A stretch of DNA of 10,085 bases from an uncultured Microbacteriaceae bacterium (GTDB taxonomy: Bacteria > Actinomycetota > Actinomycetes > Actinomycetales > Microbacteriaceae), in assembly GCA_946481135.1 (NCBI GenBank), contig CAMLMQ010000100.1:1-10085 (forward strand). Reading direction: 5' to 3'. Below the pieces are notes generated by a model, which did no database searches, was not told the origin of the DNA, and was given only the letters and a program-made list of their open reading frames with translations. Made by a program: the position numbers and the translations under genes. How positions within the stretch are numbered: position 1 is the stretch's first letter; each line of letters starts with the position of its first letter. Shown here in pieces: positions 1 to 7,104 of the stretch.

Positions 1-55
1 GCGCGCTTCCCTGACACGGAAGAGGTCACTGGTTCGATCCCAGTATCGCCCACCA
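1..55 (+). tRNA. tRNA-Val (anticodon GAC), 3' part, 5' end outside window
   Basis: Only the 3' part of the gene is inside the window. The anticodon stem CTTCC (6-10) pairs with GGAAG (18-22) around the loop CTGACAC, which places anticodon GAC at 13-15 and reads the valine codon GUC. The T-arm follows: ACTGG (28-32), loop TTCGATC, CCAGT (40-44). The acceptor strand ATCGCCC (45-51), discriminator A52 and encoded CCA (53-55) close the molecule. The D-arm and the 5' acceptor strand lie before base 1. The identity rests directly on the anticodon. Confidence 0.95.
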
Positions 56-58
56 TGC

Positions 59-93
59 AGAACCCCTGATCAATCAGGGGTTCTTCTCTTTCT
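59..93 (+). terminator. Rho-independent terminator after tRNA-Val
   Basis: A perfect 12-bp inverted repeat pairs AGAACCCCTGAT (59-70) with ATCAGGGGTTCT (73-84), separated by CA. The T-rich stretch TTCTCTTTCT follows. It begins four bases after the tRNA CCA end, as expected for the end of a tRNA transcript. The real loop is probably larger than two bases, because the innermost pairs would open. Confidence 0.88.
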
Positions 94-117
94 CGGCCCC
101 CGACACCTGGAGCACCC

Positions 118-762
118 GTGACCCGACCCGCCGCCGCGCTGTTCGACATGGACGGCACGCTCGTCGACTCCACGGCGACGGTCGAACAGGTGTGGACCGA
201 GGTCGCGACCCGGCACGGCTGGGATCCCGTCGAGCTGCTCGCCGTCTCGCACGGCGTGAAGGCCGACGACACGATGCGGCGCTACCTGCCCGAGTCGGAG
301 ATCGCCGACGCGCTCGCAGCTCTTCAGGAGCGTGAGCTCGAACTCGTCGACGGCACCGTCGAAGTACCGGGCGCCGCGCGGTACCTCGATCGTCTCGACG
401 CGGCCGGAGTGCCGTGGGCGGTCGTCACCTCGGCTCCCGAGACCCTCGCCCGGGCGCGCATCCTCGCGGCGGGTCTTCGCCTGCCCGAGGTGCTCGTCAC
501 CGCGGACGACGTCGACCACGGCAAGCCCGCGCCCGACGGCTACCGACTCGCGGCGAGTCGGCTCGGAGCAGACCCCGCGTCCTGCGTCGTGTTCGAGGAT
601 GCCGACGCCGGCATCCGCGCGGGCCGCGCCGCCGGGGCCACGGTCGTCGTCGTCGGCGGGGCGACGAGCGACGCGACGACCGGTCTCGCGCGCATCGTCG
701 ACTACCGCGAACTCCTCGGCGGCTCGACGCCCGACCCGTTCAGGGCGTCACCTGAGGGATAG
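118..762 (+). CDS. HAD-superfamily phosphatase (phosphoglycolate phosphatase / sugar-phosphatase-like)
   Basis: This is a 214-residue cytosolic hydrolase of HAD subfamily IA, expected to remove phosphate from a small phosphorylated metabolite through an aspartyl-phosphate intermediate. Motif I is DMDGTLVDS at residues 10-18, with nucleophile D10 and acid/base D12. Motif II is VVTSA at 102-106. Motif III is K136 in HGKPAPDGY. Motif IV is FEDADAGIRAG at 159-169, supplying the Mg-binding acids. Residues 20-85 form the helical cap that sets substrate choice. The GTG start at 118 is chosen because GGAG (109-112) sits five bases before it and motif I begins at residue 10, as is usual. The substrate cannot be read from the sequence; sugar phosphate, glycerol-3-phosphate and phosphoglycolate are all possible. 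No clear own promoter is visible in the 24 bases between the tRNA terminator and this gene. Confidence 0.9.
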   Translation: MTRPAAALFDMDGTLVDSTATVEQVWTEVATRHGWDPVELLAVSHGVKADDTMRRYLPESEIADALAALQERELELVDGTVEVPGAARYLDRLDAAGVPWAVVTSAPETLARARILAAGLRLPEVLVTADDVDHGKPAPDGYRLAASRLGADPASCVVFEDADAGIRAGRAAGATVVVVGGATSDATTGLARIVDYRELLGGSTPDPFRASPEG

Positions 763-831
763 CTGACGTTCCGATCCGCGAACGGCTCGGCGATCAGGAG
801 GGGAGGCCGTCTCCCCGCCGCGAGACGTCGC

Positions 832-874
832 GGGTCGAAAGACCCTCCGAGCACCGCCCTGGCACGGCGACGAT
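832..874 (+). promoter_or_regulatory. DosR-like box A and -10 element upstream of the beta-CASP gene
   Basis: The box is a perfect palindrome, GGGTC-GAAA-GACCC (832-845), matching the GGGNC-N4-GNCCC frame of DosR/DevR sites. The -10-like hexamer GACGAT (869-874) begins 23 nt after the box end, the same spacing as at the three other boxes in this window. The predicted transcription start is near 880, just before the GGAGG ribosome site (881-885) of the gene at 895. The same palindrome could instead form a GAAA-tetraloop RNA hairpin, but only if transcription starts further upstream. Assignment is by motif resemblance and context. Confidence 0.55.
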
Positions 875-894
875 GGGGAGGGAGGAGTTCACTC

Positions 895-2271
895 ATGACA
901 CCCAATCCCCGCCTCACCTTCCTCGGTGCTGCGGACACCGTGACCGGGTCGCGCTATCTGCTGGAGACCGCCGACGAGCGGCGCATCCTCGTCGATTGCG
1001 GGCTCTTCCAGGGCTACAAGGTGCTCCGCGAGCGTAATCGGGCACGCTTCGGGATCGACGCCGAGGCGATCGATGCCGTGCTTCTCACCCATGCGCATCT
1101 CGACCACTCCGGATACCTTCCGGCTCTCGTTCGGGACGGCTACGCGGGGCGCGTCTTCGCGACCCCCGGCACCACCGAGCTGTGCCACGTGCTGCTGCCC
1201 GACAGCGGGCGTCTACAGGAGGAGGATGCCGACACGGCGCGCCGCCTCGGCTCCTCGCGGCACGCCCGACCCGAACCGCTCTACACCGAACGCGACGCGT
1301 TCGAGGCGCTGCGGCACTTCCACGCGCAACCGTTCCATGCGCCGTTCGAACCCGTCGCGGGCGTCGAGGCGGTCTTCCGCCACGCCGGCCACATCACCGG
1401 CGCCGCGCAGGTCACGGTCACGACGGCCGGAGTGTCGGTGCACTTCACCGGCGACCTCGGCCGACCGAACGACGACCTGCTGCGGGCGCCCGAACCGTTG
1501 CCCGACGTCGACGTCCTCGTCGTCGAATCCACCTACGGCGACCGCAGGCATGAGGCCACCGACCCGGCCGAGGAGCTCGGCGCACTCGTCCGCCGCGTCG
1601 CCGCGCGCGGCGGGATCGTGGTCATCCCCGCGTTCGCCGTCGGGCGCGCCGAAGGTGTCATCCTCCACCTGTCGCGGCTGCGCGACCGCGGACTGATCCC
1701 CGACATCCCCGTCTACCTCGACAGCCCGATGGCCGTCGAGGCGACGGAGATCTCCCGCCGCCACGCGGACGAGCACCGACTCGACCCGGACGAGGCCCGG
1801 CGGGTCGCGAGCTTCGCCACCCCGACCCGCTCGACCGAGGAGTCGATGAGGCTCAACTCGCTGTCGGGCCCCCTCGTGATCGTGTCCGCGAGCGGGATGC
1901 TCACGGGAGGTCGCGTGCTGCACCATGTCGCCCGCCTCGGCCCCGACCCGCGCAATGCGATCGTGCTCACCGGCTACCAAGCGGGAGGAACCCGGGGCGC
2001 CGACCTCGCGGCGGGATCGCGAACGCTGCGCATCCGCGGCCGTGACGTGCCGATCGAGGCCGAGGTCGTGCAGCTCGACTCCCTCTCGGCGCACGCCGAC
2101 GCCGACGAGATCATCGAATGGATGCGGTCCGCCCATACACCGCCCCGCGTCGTCTACGTGACCCACGGCGAGCCGCAGGCCGCCGACACCCTGCGGCGCC
2201 GCATCCGCCACGAACTGGGGTGGGATGCCCGCGTCCCCGGTCACGGCGACCAGGTGGAGCTGCTCGCCTGA
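895..2271 (+). CDS. MBL-fold metallohydrolase with beta-CASP and RMMBL domains (CPSF-73-like putative ribonuclease)
   Basis: This 458-residue protein belongs to the beta-CASP branch of the metallo-beta-lactamase fold, whose studied members are mostly zinc-dependent RNases. The metal site is visible: HAHLDH at residues 66-71, AGHITGA with H166, and FTGDLG with D187. The beta-CASP domain follows, with ESTYGDR (211-217), IPAFAVGRAE (244-253), LDSPMAVEATE (275-285) and SASGMLTGGRVLHH (331-344). The C-terminal RMMBL part has LSAHAD (397-402) and VTHGEPQ with H424. Length and motif order fit stand-alone bacterial and archaeal CPSF-73/Ysh1-like nucleases, so it appears complete. The ATG at 895 is preceded by GGGAGGGAGGAG (876-887). 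A DosR-like box lies 50 bases upstream of the start. RNA cleavage is inferred from the family; the substrate is unknown. Confidence 0.93.
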   Translation: MTPNPRLTFLGAADTVTGSRYLLETADERRILVDCGLFQGYKVLRERNRARFGIDAEAIDAVLLTHAHLDHSGYLPALVRDGYAGRVFATPGTTELCHVLLPDSGRLQEEDADTARRLGSSRHARPEPLYTERDAFEALRHFHAQPFHAPFEPVAGVEAVFRHAGHITGAAQVTVTTAGVSVHFTGDLGRPNDDLLRAPEPLPDVDVLVVESTYGDRRHEATDPAEELGALVRRVAARGGIVVIPAFAVGRAEGVILHLSRLRDRGLIPDIPVYLDSPMAVEATEISRRHADEHRLDPDEARRVASFATPTRSTEESMRLNSLSGPLVIVSASGMLTGGRVLHHVARLGPDPRNAIVLTGYQAGGTRGADLAAGSRTLRIRGRDVPIEAEVVQLDSLSAHADADEIIEWMRSAHTPPRVVYVTHGEPQAADTLRRRIRHELGWDARVPGHGDQVELLA

Positions 2272-2280
2272 ACCGCGCGC

Positions 2281-4665
2281 TCAGCGGGACGGCACCGGCC
2301 ACCGCCAGCCGCTCACCTCGGGGATGTCCTCGCCGAAGGCGCGGGTGTGCGCGCGAGCCCGCAGTCGAGCCAGCTCCATCTCCTGCCGGAGCGGGCCGTG
2401 AGTCGCGGCGAGGCCCGGCACCCGGTCGATCACGTCCATGACGAGGTGGAAGCGGTCGAGGTCGTTGAGCATGACCATGTCGAACGGCGTGGTCGTCGTG
2501 CCCTTCTCGAGATAACCCCGCACGTGCAGGTGGTCGTGGCCGGTGCGCCGATAGGTGAGCCGGTGGATGAGCCACGGATAGCCGTGGTGCGCGAAGATCA
2601 CGGGGCGGTCGGTCGTGAAGATCGCGTCGTACTCCTGGTCGGTGAGACCGTGCGGGTGCTGGTCGCGCGACTGCAGCCGCATGAGGTCGACGACGTTGAC
2701 GACGCGCACCGCGAGGTCAGGAACACGTTCCCGCAGGATCGAGGCCGCAGCGAGCACCTCGAGCGTCGGGATGTCACCGGCGGCCGCGAGGACGACGTCG
2801 GGGGCGCGGCCGTCGACCTCGGTGCCGGCCCACGGGAGGATGCCGACGCCGCGCGTGCAGTGCTCGATCGCCTCGTCGACGGTCAACAACTGGGGCGACG
2901 GATGCTTGCCGGCGATGACGACGTTCACGTAGTCGACCGAACGCAGGCAGTGGTCGTAGGTGGACAGCAACGTGTTCGCGTCGAAGGGGAGATACACCCG
3001 CACGACGTCGGGACTCTTGTTCACGACGACGTCGAGGAACCCCGGATCCTGGTGGCTGAACCCGTTGTGATCCTGCCGCCAGACGTGGCTCGACAGGAGG
3101 TAGTTGAGGCTCGCCACCGGCTGTCGCCACGGGATCTGCCGCGACGATTCCAGCCACTTCGCGTGCTGGTTGAACATCGAGTCGACGACGTGGATGAACG
3201 CCTCGTAGGAGTTGAAGACCCCGTGGCGACCGCTCAGCAGGTATCCCTCGAGCCACCCCTGGCACAGGTGCTCGCTGAGGACCTCCATCACCCGACCCGT
3301 CGGCGCGAGATTCCGGTCCACGGGGTGGGTGTCGGCGTTCCACTGCTTGTCGGTGGCGTCGAAGACCGCCGGGGCCAAGCGATTGGACGCCGTCTCGTCG
3401 GGACCGAAGATGCGGAAGTCGTTCGGGTTCTCGCGAATCACCTCCGCGAGCCAGCGGCCGAGGACGGCCGTCGACTCCGCATCCGTCTCGCCGCGTGCGT
3501 CGGGGTCGACGGCGACGCCGTGGCCGCGGAAGTCGGGCAGCCGGAGTGCGCGACGTCGAAGCCCGCCATTCGCGACCGGGTTGGCGCTCATGCGTCGTTC
3601 GCCGGTCGGCGCGAGCGCCGAGACGATCGGAGTGGGCGCCCCCGACTCGTCGAACAGCTCCTCGGGGCGGTAGGACCGCATCCACTCGTCGAGGATCCTC
3701 AGGTGCTCGGGGGTGTCGCGGGCCTGAGCGAGCGGCACCTGGTGGGCTCGCCACGTGCCCTCCACGGGCACCCCGTCGATCACGGCGGGACAGGTCCATC
3801 CCTTCGGCGTGCGCAGCACGATCATCGGCCACGCCGGACGGCGAGTGTCGCCCGCACCGGCGGCGGCTTTGATCTCGGCGATCCGGTCGAGCACGGCGTC
3901 GAGCGTCCCCGCGAGCCGTGCGTGCACCTCGCGGGGCGGCTCCCCGTCGAACCCTCCGCTGACGACGAACGGCTCGTGACCGTACCCGCGGAGGAGATCG
4001 AGCAACTCGTTCTCGGGGATGCGGGAGAGCACGGTGGGGTTGGCGATCTTGTAGCCGTTCAGGTGGAGGATCGGCAGCACGACGCCGTCCTGCCGGGGGT
4101 TGAGGAACTTGTTGCTGTGCCAGGCGGCCGCGAGGGCGCCGGTCTCCGCCTCTCCGTCGCCGATGACGCACGCGACCACGAGCCCCGGATTGTCGAACGC
4201 GGCGCCGTAGGCATGGGCGAGCGAGTACCCCAGCTCACCGCCCTCGTGGATCGACCCCGGCGTCTCCGGACTGGCGTGACTCGGGATGCCGCCGGGGAAG
4301 GAGAACTGGCGGACGAGGCGGGTCAGACCGGCCACGGAGCGGTCGACCTCCGGGTAGATCTCCGAGTACGTGCCGTCGAGCCAGGCGTTCGCGACCATCC
4401 CCGGGCCGCCGTGGCCGGGCCCGGCGATGTACAGCACGTCCAGGTCGCGTTCGAGGATTGCCCGGTTCAGGTGCGCATAGAGGAGGTTGAGTCCGGGTGT
4501 CGTGCCCCAGTGGCCGAGCAGGCGCGGCTTCACGTGCTCCGGGAGCAGAGGCTCGCGCAGGAGTGGATTCGCGAGCAGGTAGATCTGCCCGATGCTGAGG
4601 TAGTTCGCGGCTCGCCACCACGCGTCGACGCGGGCGAGCGTGATGTCCGTCTCGTCGCTTCTCAT
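2281..4665 (-). CDS. xfp: Xylulose-5-phosphate/fructose-6-phosphate phosphoketolase
   Basis: Phosphoketolase is a thiamine-diphosphate enzyme that splits xylulose-5-phosphate or fructose-6-phosphate with inorganic phosphate. It yields acetyl-phosphate plus glyceraldehyde-3-phosphate or erythrose-4-phosphate. The 794-residue length matches the family. Hallmarks in order: [20 protein letters not shown] near residues 48-67, [20 protein letters not shown] near 80-99, [18 protein letters not shown] and HEGGELGYS near 120-145, the ThDP/Mg motif GDGEAETG with the following asparagine near 170-190, and near the C-terminus [16 protein letters not shown] and NDLDRFHL. The ATG at 4665 starts [17 protein letters not shown], matching the usual N-terminus. 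A longer in-frame reading upstream is arginine-rich and overlaps other genes, so it is rejected. The ATG overlaps the stop of the small membrane gene (ATGA), and no strong ribosome site is seen, so translational coupling is likely. Acetate kinase and phosphotransacetylase are not in the window, so the fate of acetyl-phosphate is open. Confidence 0.96.
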   Translation of the reverse strand: MRSDETDITLARVDAWWRAANYLSIGQIYLLANPLLREPLLPEHVKPRLLGHWGTTPGLNLLYAHLNRAILERDLDVLYIAGPGHGGPGMVANAWLDGTYSEIYPEVDRSVAGLTRLVRQFSFPGGIPSHASPETPGSIHEGGELGYSLAHAYGAAFDNPGLVVACVIGDGEAETGALAAAWHSNKFLNPRQDGVVLPILHLNGYKIANPTVLSRIPENELLDLLRGYGHEPFVVSGGFDGEPPREVHARLAGTLDAVLDRIAEIKAAAGAGDTRRPAWPMIVLRTPKGWTCPAVIDGVPVEGTWRAHQVPLAQARDTPEHLRILDEWMRSYRPEELFDESGAPTPIVSALAPTGERRMSANPVANGGLRRRALRLPDFRGHGVAVDPDARGETDAESTAVLGRWLAEVIRENPNDFRIFGPDETASNRLAPAVFDATDKQWNADTHPVDRNLAPTGRVMEVLSEHLCQGWLEGYLLSGRHGVFNSYEAFIHVVDSMFNQHAKWLESSRQIPWRQPVASLNYLLSSHVWRQDHNGFSHQDPGFLDVVVNKSPDVVRVYLPFDANTLLSTYDHCLRSVDYVNVVIAGKHPSPQLLTVDEAIEHCTRGVGILPWAGTEVDGRAPDVVLAAAGDIPTLEVLAAASILRERVPDLAVRVVNVVDLMRLQSRDQHPHGLTDQEYDAIFTTDRPVIFAHHGYPWLIHRLTYRRTGHDHLHVRGYLEKGTTTTPFDMVMLNDLDRFHLVMDVIDRVPGLAATHGPLRQEMELARLRARAHTRAFGEDIPEVSGWRWPVPSR

Positions 4666-4916
4666 CTGCCGATGGTGCGTCGAATGCGGCTCGGCGGCAA
4701 GGTCTCGACAGGGTCGTCGAACAGGCCGAGGACGACGAGCACGAAGCCGATCTCTGCCAGACCGGCGACGACGTACGCGGCCTGGAGGAAGCTGAACGGG
4801 ATGACCGTCATCTGGACGAAGATCCAGACGAGTACGCCGAATCCGGCGACCGTCGCGATGAGGTAGCGGTGGCGCGGCGAAAGCTCGGCGCGGGCGCCTC
4901 CGCCGGAACCACGCAC
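4662..4916 (-). CDS. Small two-helix membrane protein between USP and phosphoketolase (function unknown)
   Basis: This 84-residue reading frame contains two hydrophobic segments: roughly residues 17-36 ([20 protein letters not shown]) and 43-66 ([24 protein letters not shown]). A basic C-terminal tail, SRIRRTIGR, follows. Its stop overlaps the phosphoketolase start (ATGA). The proposed GTG at 4916 makes it overlap the end of the USP gene by 109 bases. Across the overlap this frame has the stronger third-position G/C bias and a clean membrane helix, whereas the USP frame turns into Ser/Arg-rich low-complexity residues. An alternative start is the ATG at 4811, which overlaps the USP stop as ATGA and gives 49 residues with one helix. 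A third possibility is a -1 frameshift fusing USP to this membrane tail. I recognise no family. The frame is convincing; the start is not. Confidence 0.6.
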   Translation of the reverse strand: MRGSGGGARAELSPRHRYLIATVAGFGVLVWIFVQMTVIPFSFLQAAYVVAGLAEIGFVLVVLGLFDDPVETLPPSRIRRTIGR

Positions 4917-5719
4917 AGCGCGGCATCCGAGTGGCGAATCAGGTCCTGTCCGACCGACCCGAAGAAGAGTCCCACCACCGGACCCCGTCGGTGCGACCCG
5001 ATCACGATCAACTCGCACCTGCGGCGAATGTCGGCCAGACCGTTGGCTGCGGGTCCCTCGAAGAGGGTCTCCGTGACGGTGAGGTCCGGATGACGTTCCC
5101 TGACCCGCTCCGCCGCGTTCGAGAGATGTCGACGGTGGACCTCCCGCTCGTCTCCGGCGCCCAGATAGAGCGTGACCGGGTCCGACGGCGGATCGGGGCG
5201 CATCCAGGCGTGCAGAATCTCGAGGTCGCGTCCGGTCGCGCGTGCGAACTCCGTCGCCCACTCGAGGGCCGAGTCGCTGCTGTCGTCCTCGGCGAGACCG
5301 ACGGCGACCCGGCCGTCGCGAGCCTGCCAGTCATCGGGGACGATGACGATCGGGCAGCCGGCGAGGCCGGCCATGCGCGCCGGCAGGTTGCCACTCAAAA
5401 CCGACCGCCAGTGCCGCGAGCGATGCGACCCGATCACGAGAAGGTCCGACCGTTCCGAGTACGTGCGGAGGGTCTCATGGATCGAGCCTTCGACCGCGAC
5501 CGGTGTCACCGCGACGTCGGGCAGCGCCTTCTCGACTCGCTCCGCCTCCCGACGCACCCGCTCCTCCTCCTCGACAGGCGCCACGAGAAGCATGTCGAAC
5601 GCGCTGAGCAGCGTGACGTCGGCCGGGATGGTGCGGGCGAATCGGATGGCCCAGTCGACGGCCACTGCCGCGGCATCCTCGGCGTCGACGCCCACCGTGA
5701 TCTTCACCTTGTCGGTCAT
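4808..5719 (-). CDS. Tandem-domain universal stress protein (first gene of the phosphoketolase operon)
   Basis: The protein has 303 residues with two UspA domains, about 5-128 and 136-272. Domain 1 begins [12 protein letters not shown] and ends [10 protein letters not shown]. Domain 2 begins [12 protein letters not shown] and ends [10 protein letters not shown]. The ATP-binding pattern G-2x-G-9x-G-S is nearly kept in domain 2 ([15 protein letters not shown], 241-255, with Arg for the second Gly) and is weaker in domain 1 ([15 protein letters not shown]). USPs of this type are cytosolic proteins that bind ATP or other nucleotides and are induced by stress; tandem forms are typical of DosR regulons. 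Residues past about 275 are Ser/Arg-rich and probably exist only because the frame runs on to the next stop, inside the small membrane gene. The ATG at 5719 matches the normal USP N-terminus. A DosR-like box lies 37-50 bases upstream, and the message may be leaderless. Confidence 0.93.
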   Translation of the reverse strand: MTDKVKITVGVDAEDAAAVAVDWAIRFARTIPADVTLLSAFDMLLVAPVEEEERVRREAERVEKALPDVAVTPVAVEGSIHETLRTYSERSDLLVIGSHRSRHWRSVLSGNLPARMAGLAGCPIVIVPDDWQARDGRVAVGLAEDDSSDSALEWATEFARATGRDLEILHAWMRPDPPSDPVTLYLGAGDEREVHRRHLSNAAERVRERHPDLTVTETLFEGPAANGLADIRRRCELIVIGSHRRGPVVGLFFGSVGQDLIRHSDAALCVVPAEAPAPSFRRATATSSRRSPDSAYSSGSSSR

Positions 5720-5726
5720 GCCGGCG

Positions 5727-5769
5727 ACTCTTCTCCGGCGCCGGCGACCGGGGGAGAGTCGAAAGTCCC
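5727..5769 (-). promoter_or_regulatory. DosR-like box B and -10 element of the USP-phosphoketolase operon
   Basis: On the minus strand the box reads GGGAC-TTTC-GACTC (5769-5756). Its left half and centre match the mycobacterial GGGACTTTAGTCCC core well, and the right half is degenerate. It is embedded in a longer inverted repeat, GGGGGA (5750-5755) with TCCCCC (5766-5771). The -10-like AAGAGT (5732-5727) begins 23 nt downstream, inside a 10-mer AGAAGAGTCG that recurs at the divergent promoter at the identical distance from its box. The predicted start falls at or next to the ATG at 5719. Confidence 0.5.
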
Positions 5770-5814
5770 CCGCGTCGCACGATCGGCGACCGGGACGTCC
5801 TGAGTCGACATCTC

Positions 5815-5857
5815 GGGACCAAGGACCCTGGGCGACCGCAGGTCGACGCAGAAGAGT
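5815..5857 (+). promoter_or_regulatory. DosR-like box C and -10 element of the second USP operon
   Basis: The box GGGAC-CAAG-GACCC (5815-5828) differs from a perfect GGGAC/GTCCC palindrome at one base. The -10-like AAGAGT (5852-5857) begins 23 nt after it, within the 10-mer AGAAGAGTCG (5850-5859), the mirror of the copy at the divergent promoter. Seven bases beyond the hexamer is the ATG at 5864, so a leaderless transcript is predicted. The box centre would then lie near -42, the position of an activator site overlapping the -35 region. Confidence 0.55.
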
Positions 5858-5863
5858 CGGTCC

Positions 5864-6730
5864 ATGACCCTCATCGCACTCGCCGTCGACGGGCAGCCGA
5901 AGACGGACGCCGCCATCCGCTGGACCGCGCAGCGCGCTGCCGCCGACGACTCGACCGTGAATCTCGTCTCCGTCGCCGTCGATACCGGGCAGGGCCACGT
6001 CGCCGCCCAACGAGCAGTCGAGGCGGCCGCGTCGGAACTCACCCGGCTCGAGCCCTCGCTCACCGTCGCCACGTCGGTGGCGTCCGGTGACCTGTTCGAC
6101 GAGCTCCACCTGCTCTCCGGGGCCTGCGACCTTCTCGTCGTCGGCAGCGACCGCCCCGATCCTGTGCGTTCCACCCTCCATGCCACGCTGCCGATGCGTC
6201 TGGCCGGCCGAGCACGATGCGACCTCGTCGTGGTCCCCGCGGGGTGGAGGGGTCATGCGGCGGGGAAGGTGGTCGTCGGGTGGAGTGAGGACGCGGCCGG
6301 CGCCGCGGCCCTCGATCGTGCCGCCCGCGAGGCGGAGGCGACCGGACACGCTCTCACGATCGTCTACGCGTGGGCGCCGAGCGCCGCGTCCTCCCCCTTC
6401 GACGCCGATTCCACCGGCGCGTTCATCACCGCGATCCGGGACGACGCCGAGCGTGCCCTCCGAGAGGCCGCGGCGATCGCACGACGCGACCACCCCGACC
6501 TCGAGGTGCACACCGAGCTGCATCTCGGAGGCGCCGTCGGCGGCCTGACGACTCAAGACGATGCCGCGCTCATCGTCGTCGGGACTCACCGGCACACGCT
6601 GCTCGGAGAGATCCTCCTCGACCCCACGGACGACGCGCTCATACGCGCCGTTCACGACGTCCCCCTCCTCATCGCGAGCGACGTCACGCGCGCGGGAGCA
6701 CCGCAGACAGAGGTCTCCCGACGTGGCTGA
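5864..6730 (+). CDS. Tandem-domain universal stress protein (first gene of plus-strand operon)
   Basis: This 288-residue protein has two UspA-like domains, about 1-127 and 133-272. Domain 1 starts TLIALAVDGQPKTDAAIRW and ends LVVVPAGW. Domain 2 starts KVVVGWSEDAAGAAALDRA and ends HDVPLLIASD. The glycine-rich ATP loop is poorly kept in both halves (GSDRPDPVRSTLHATLP and GTHRHTLLGEILLDPTDD), so this copy may not bind ATP in the usual way and is clearly diverged from its divergent neighbour. The ATG at 5864 fits the family N-terminus and lies just after the predicted -10 element; only a weak GAAGAG precedes it. It is the first gene of a tightly packed four-gene operon, its stop overlapping the next GTG by eight bases. 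The role is inferred from family: a cytosolic stress or dormancy protein. Confidence 0.9.
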   Translation: MTLIALAVDGQPKTDAAIRWTAQRAAADDSTVNLVSVAVDTGQGHVAAQRAVEAAASELTRLEPSLTVATSVASGDLFDELHLLSGACDLLVVGSDRPDPVRSTLHATLPMRLAGRARCDLVVVPAGWRGHAAGKVVVGWSEDAAGAAALDRAAREAEATGHALTIVYAWAPSAASSPFDADSTGAFITAIRDDAERALREAAAIARRDHPDLEVHTELHLGGAVGGLTTQDDAALIVVGTHRHTLLGEILLDPTDDALIRAVHDVPLLIASDVTRAGAPQTEVSRRG

Positions 6731-7104
6731 CACCACGCCCGAGACCGCCCCGATGACGTTCGGCGCGGCGATCACCACGGTGTTCCGCAAGTACGCCGAC
6801 TTCACGGGCACGGCCAGCCGCGCGGAGTTCTGGTGGTTCGCGCTCTTCAGCACGCTCGTCGGCATGACGCTTCGGGGCGTTCAACCTCGTGACCCCTGAG
6901 GGCGTCATCACCCTCGGATCGAGTCTCGCCGGCGCCTGGTCGATCGCCGTTCTGCTGCCGAGTCTGGCCGTCGCCGTGCGACGACTCCGCGAGGCGGGCC
7001 GGTCGTGGGCGGAGCTCTTCTGGCTCCTCCTCCCCGTCGCGGGCCTCATCGTCCTCATCGTCCGGCTCGCCGAGCCGCCCATCCGGAAGGAGAAGGAACA
7101 GTGA
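6723..7104 (+). pseudogene. DUF805 family membrane protein, split by a +1 frameshift
   Basis: Two adjoining frames together form one DUF805 (YhaH-like) inner-membrane protein of about 126 residues. The N-terminal part starts at GTG 6723, with AGAGG (6709-6713) nine bases before it. It carries the family signature FRKYADFTGTASRAEFWWFA and stops at 6899 in non-family residues. The C-terminal part continues in the next frame from about 6874 to 7104: FNLVTPEGVITLGSSLAGAW, then LLPSLAVAVRRLREAGRSW and a hydrophobic helix LFWLLLPVAGLIVLIVRLA. The shift most likely sits in the G run at 6874-6877. Removing one G gives an unbroken MTLRAFNLVTPEG. It may be a genuine mutation or a sequencing error. A GTG at 6889 could in principle restart the second half. 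The gene sits between a USP and a small membrane gene with overlaps on both sides. Confidence 0.82.

Noticed and set aside
1..84. tRNA-Val as an integration site for a genomic island
   Set aside because: No integrase is present and no second copy of the tRNA 3' end was seen elsewhere in the window. The cluster could still be an island, but nothing here supports it.
800..816. Hairpin GGGGAG/CTCCCC as the terminator of the HAD gene
   Set aside because: There is no T tract after it. It may contribute to ending transcription but cannot be called a terminator.
1213..2244. Long minus-strand frame opposite the beta-CASP gene
   Set aside because: Antisense shadow of a confidently identified gene; low-complexity Gly/Arg/Val-rich translation with no recognisable domain.
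2347..4866. Very long plus-strand open frame opposite phosphoketolase
   Set aside because: It is the antisense shadow of a GC-rich gene. The minus strand carries unmistakable phosphoketolase motifs, and this frame has no family character.
4666..4926. N-terminal extension of phosphoketolase upstream of 4665
   Set aside because: The extra 87 residues are Arg/Pro-rich, overlap two other genes and do not belong to the family, whose N-terminus matches the start at 4665.
5720..6865. N-terminal extension of the minus-strand USP across the divergent region
   Set aside because: It would run antisense through the second USP gene and erase the divergent promoter region. The true USP N-terminus begins at 5719.
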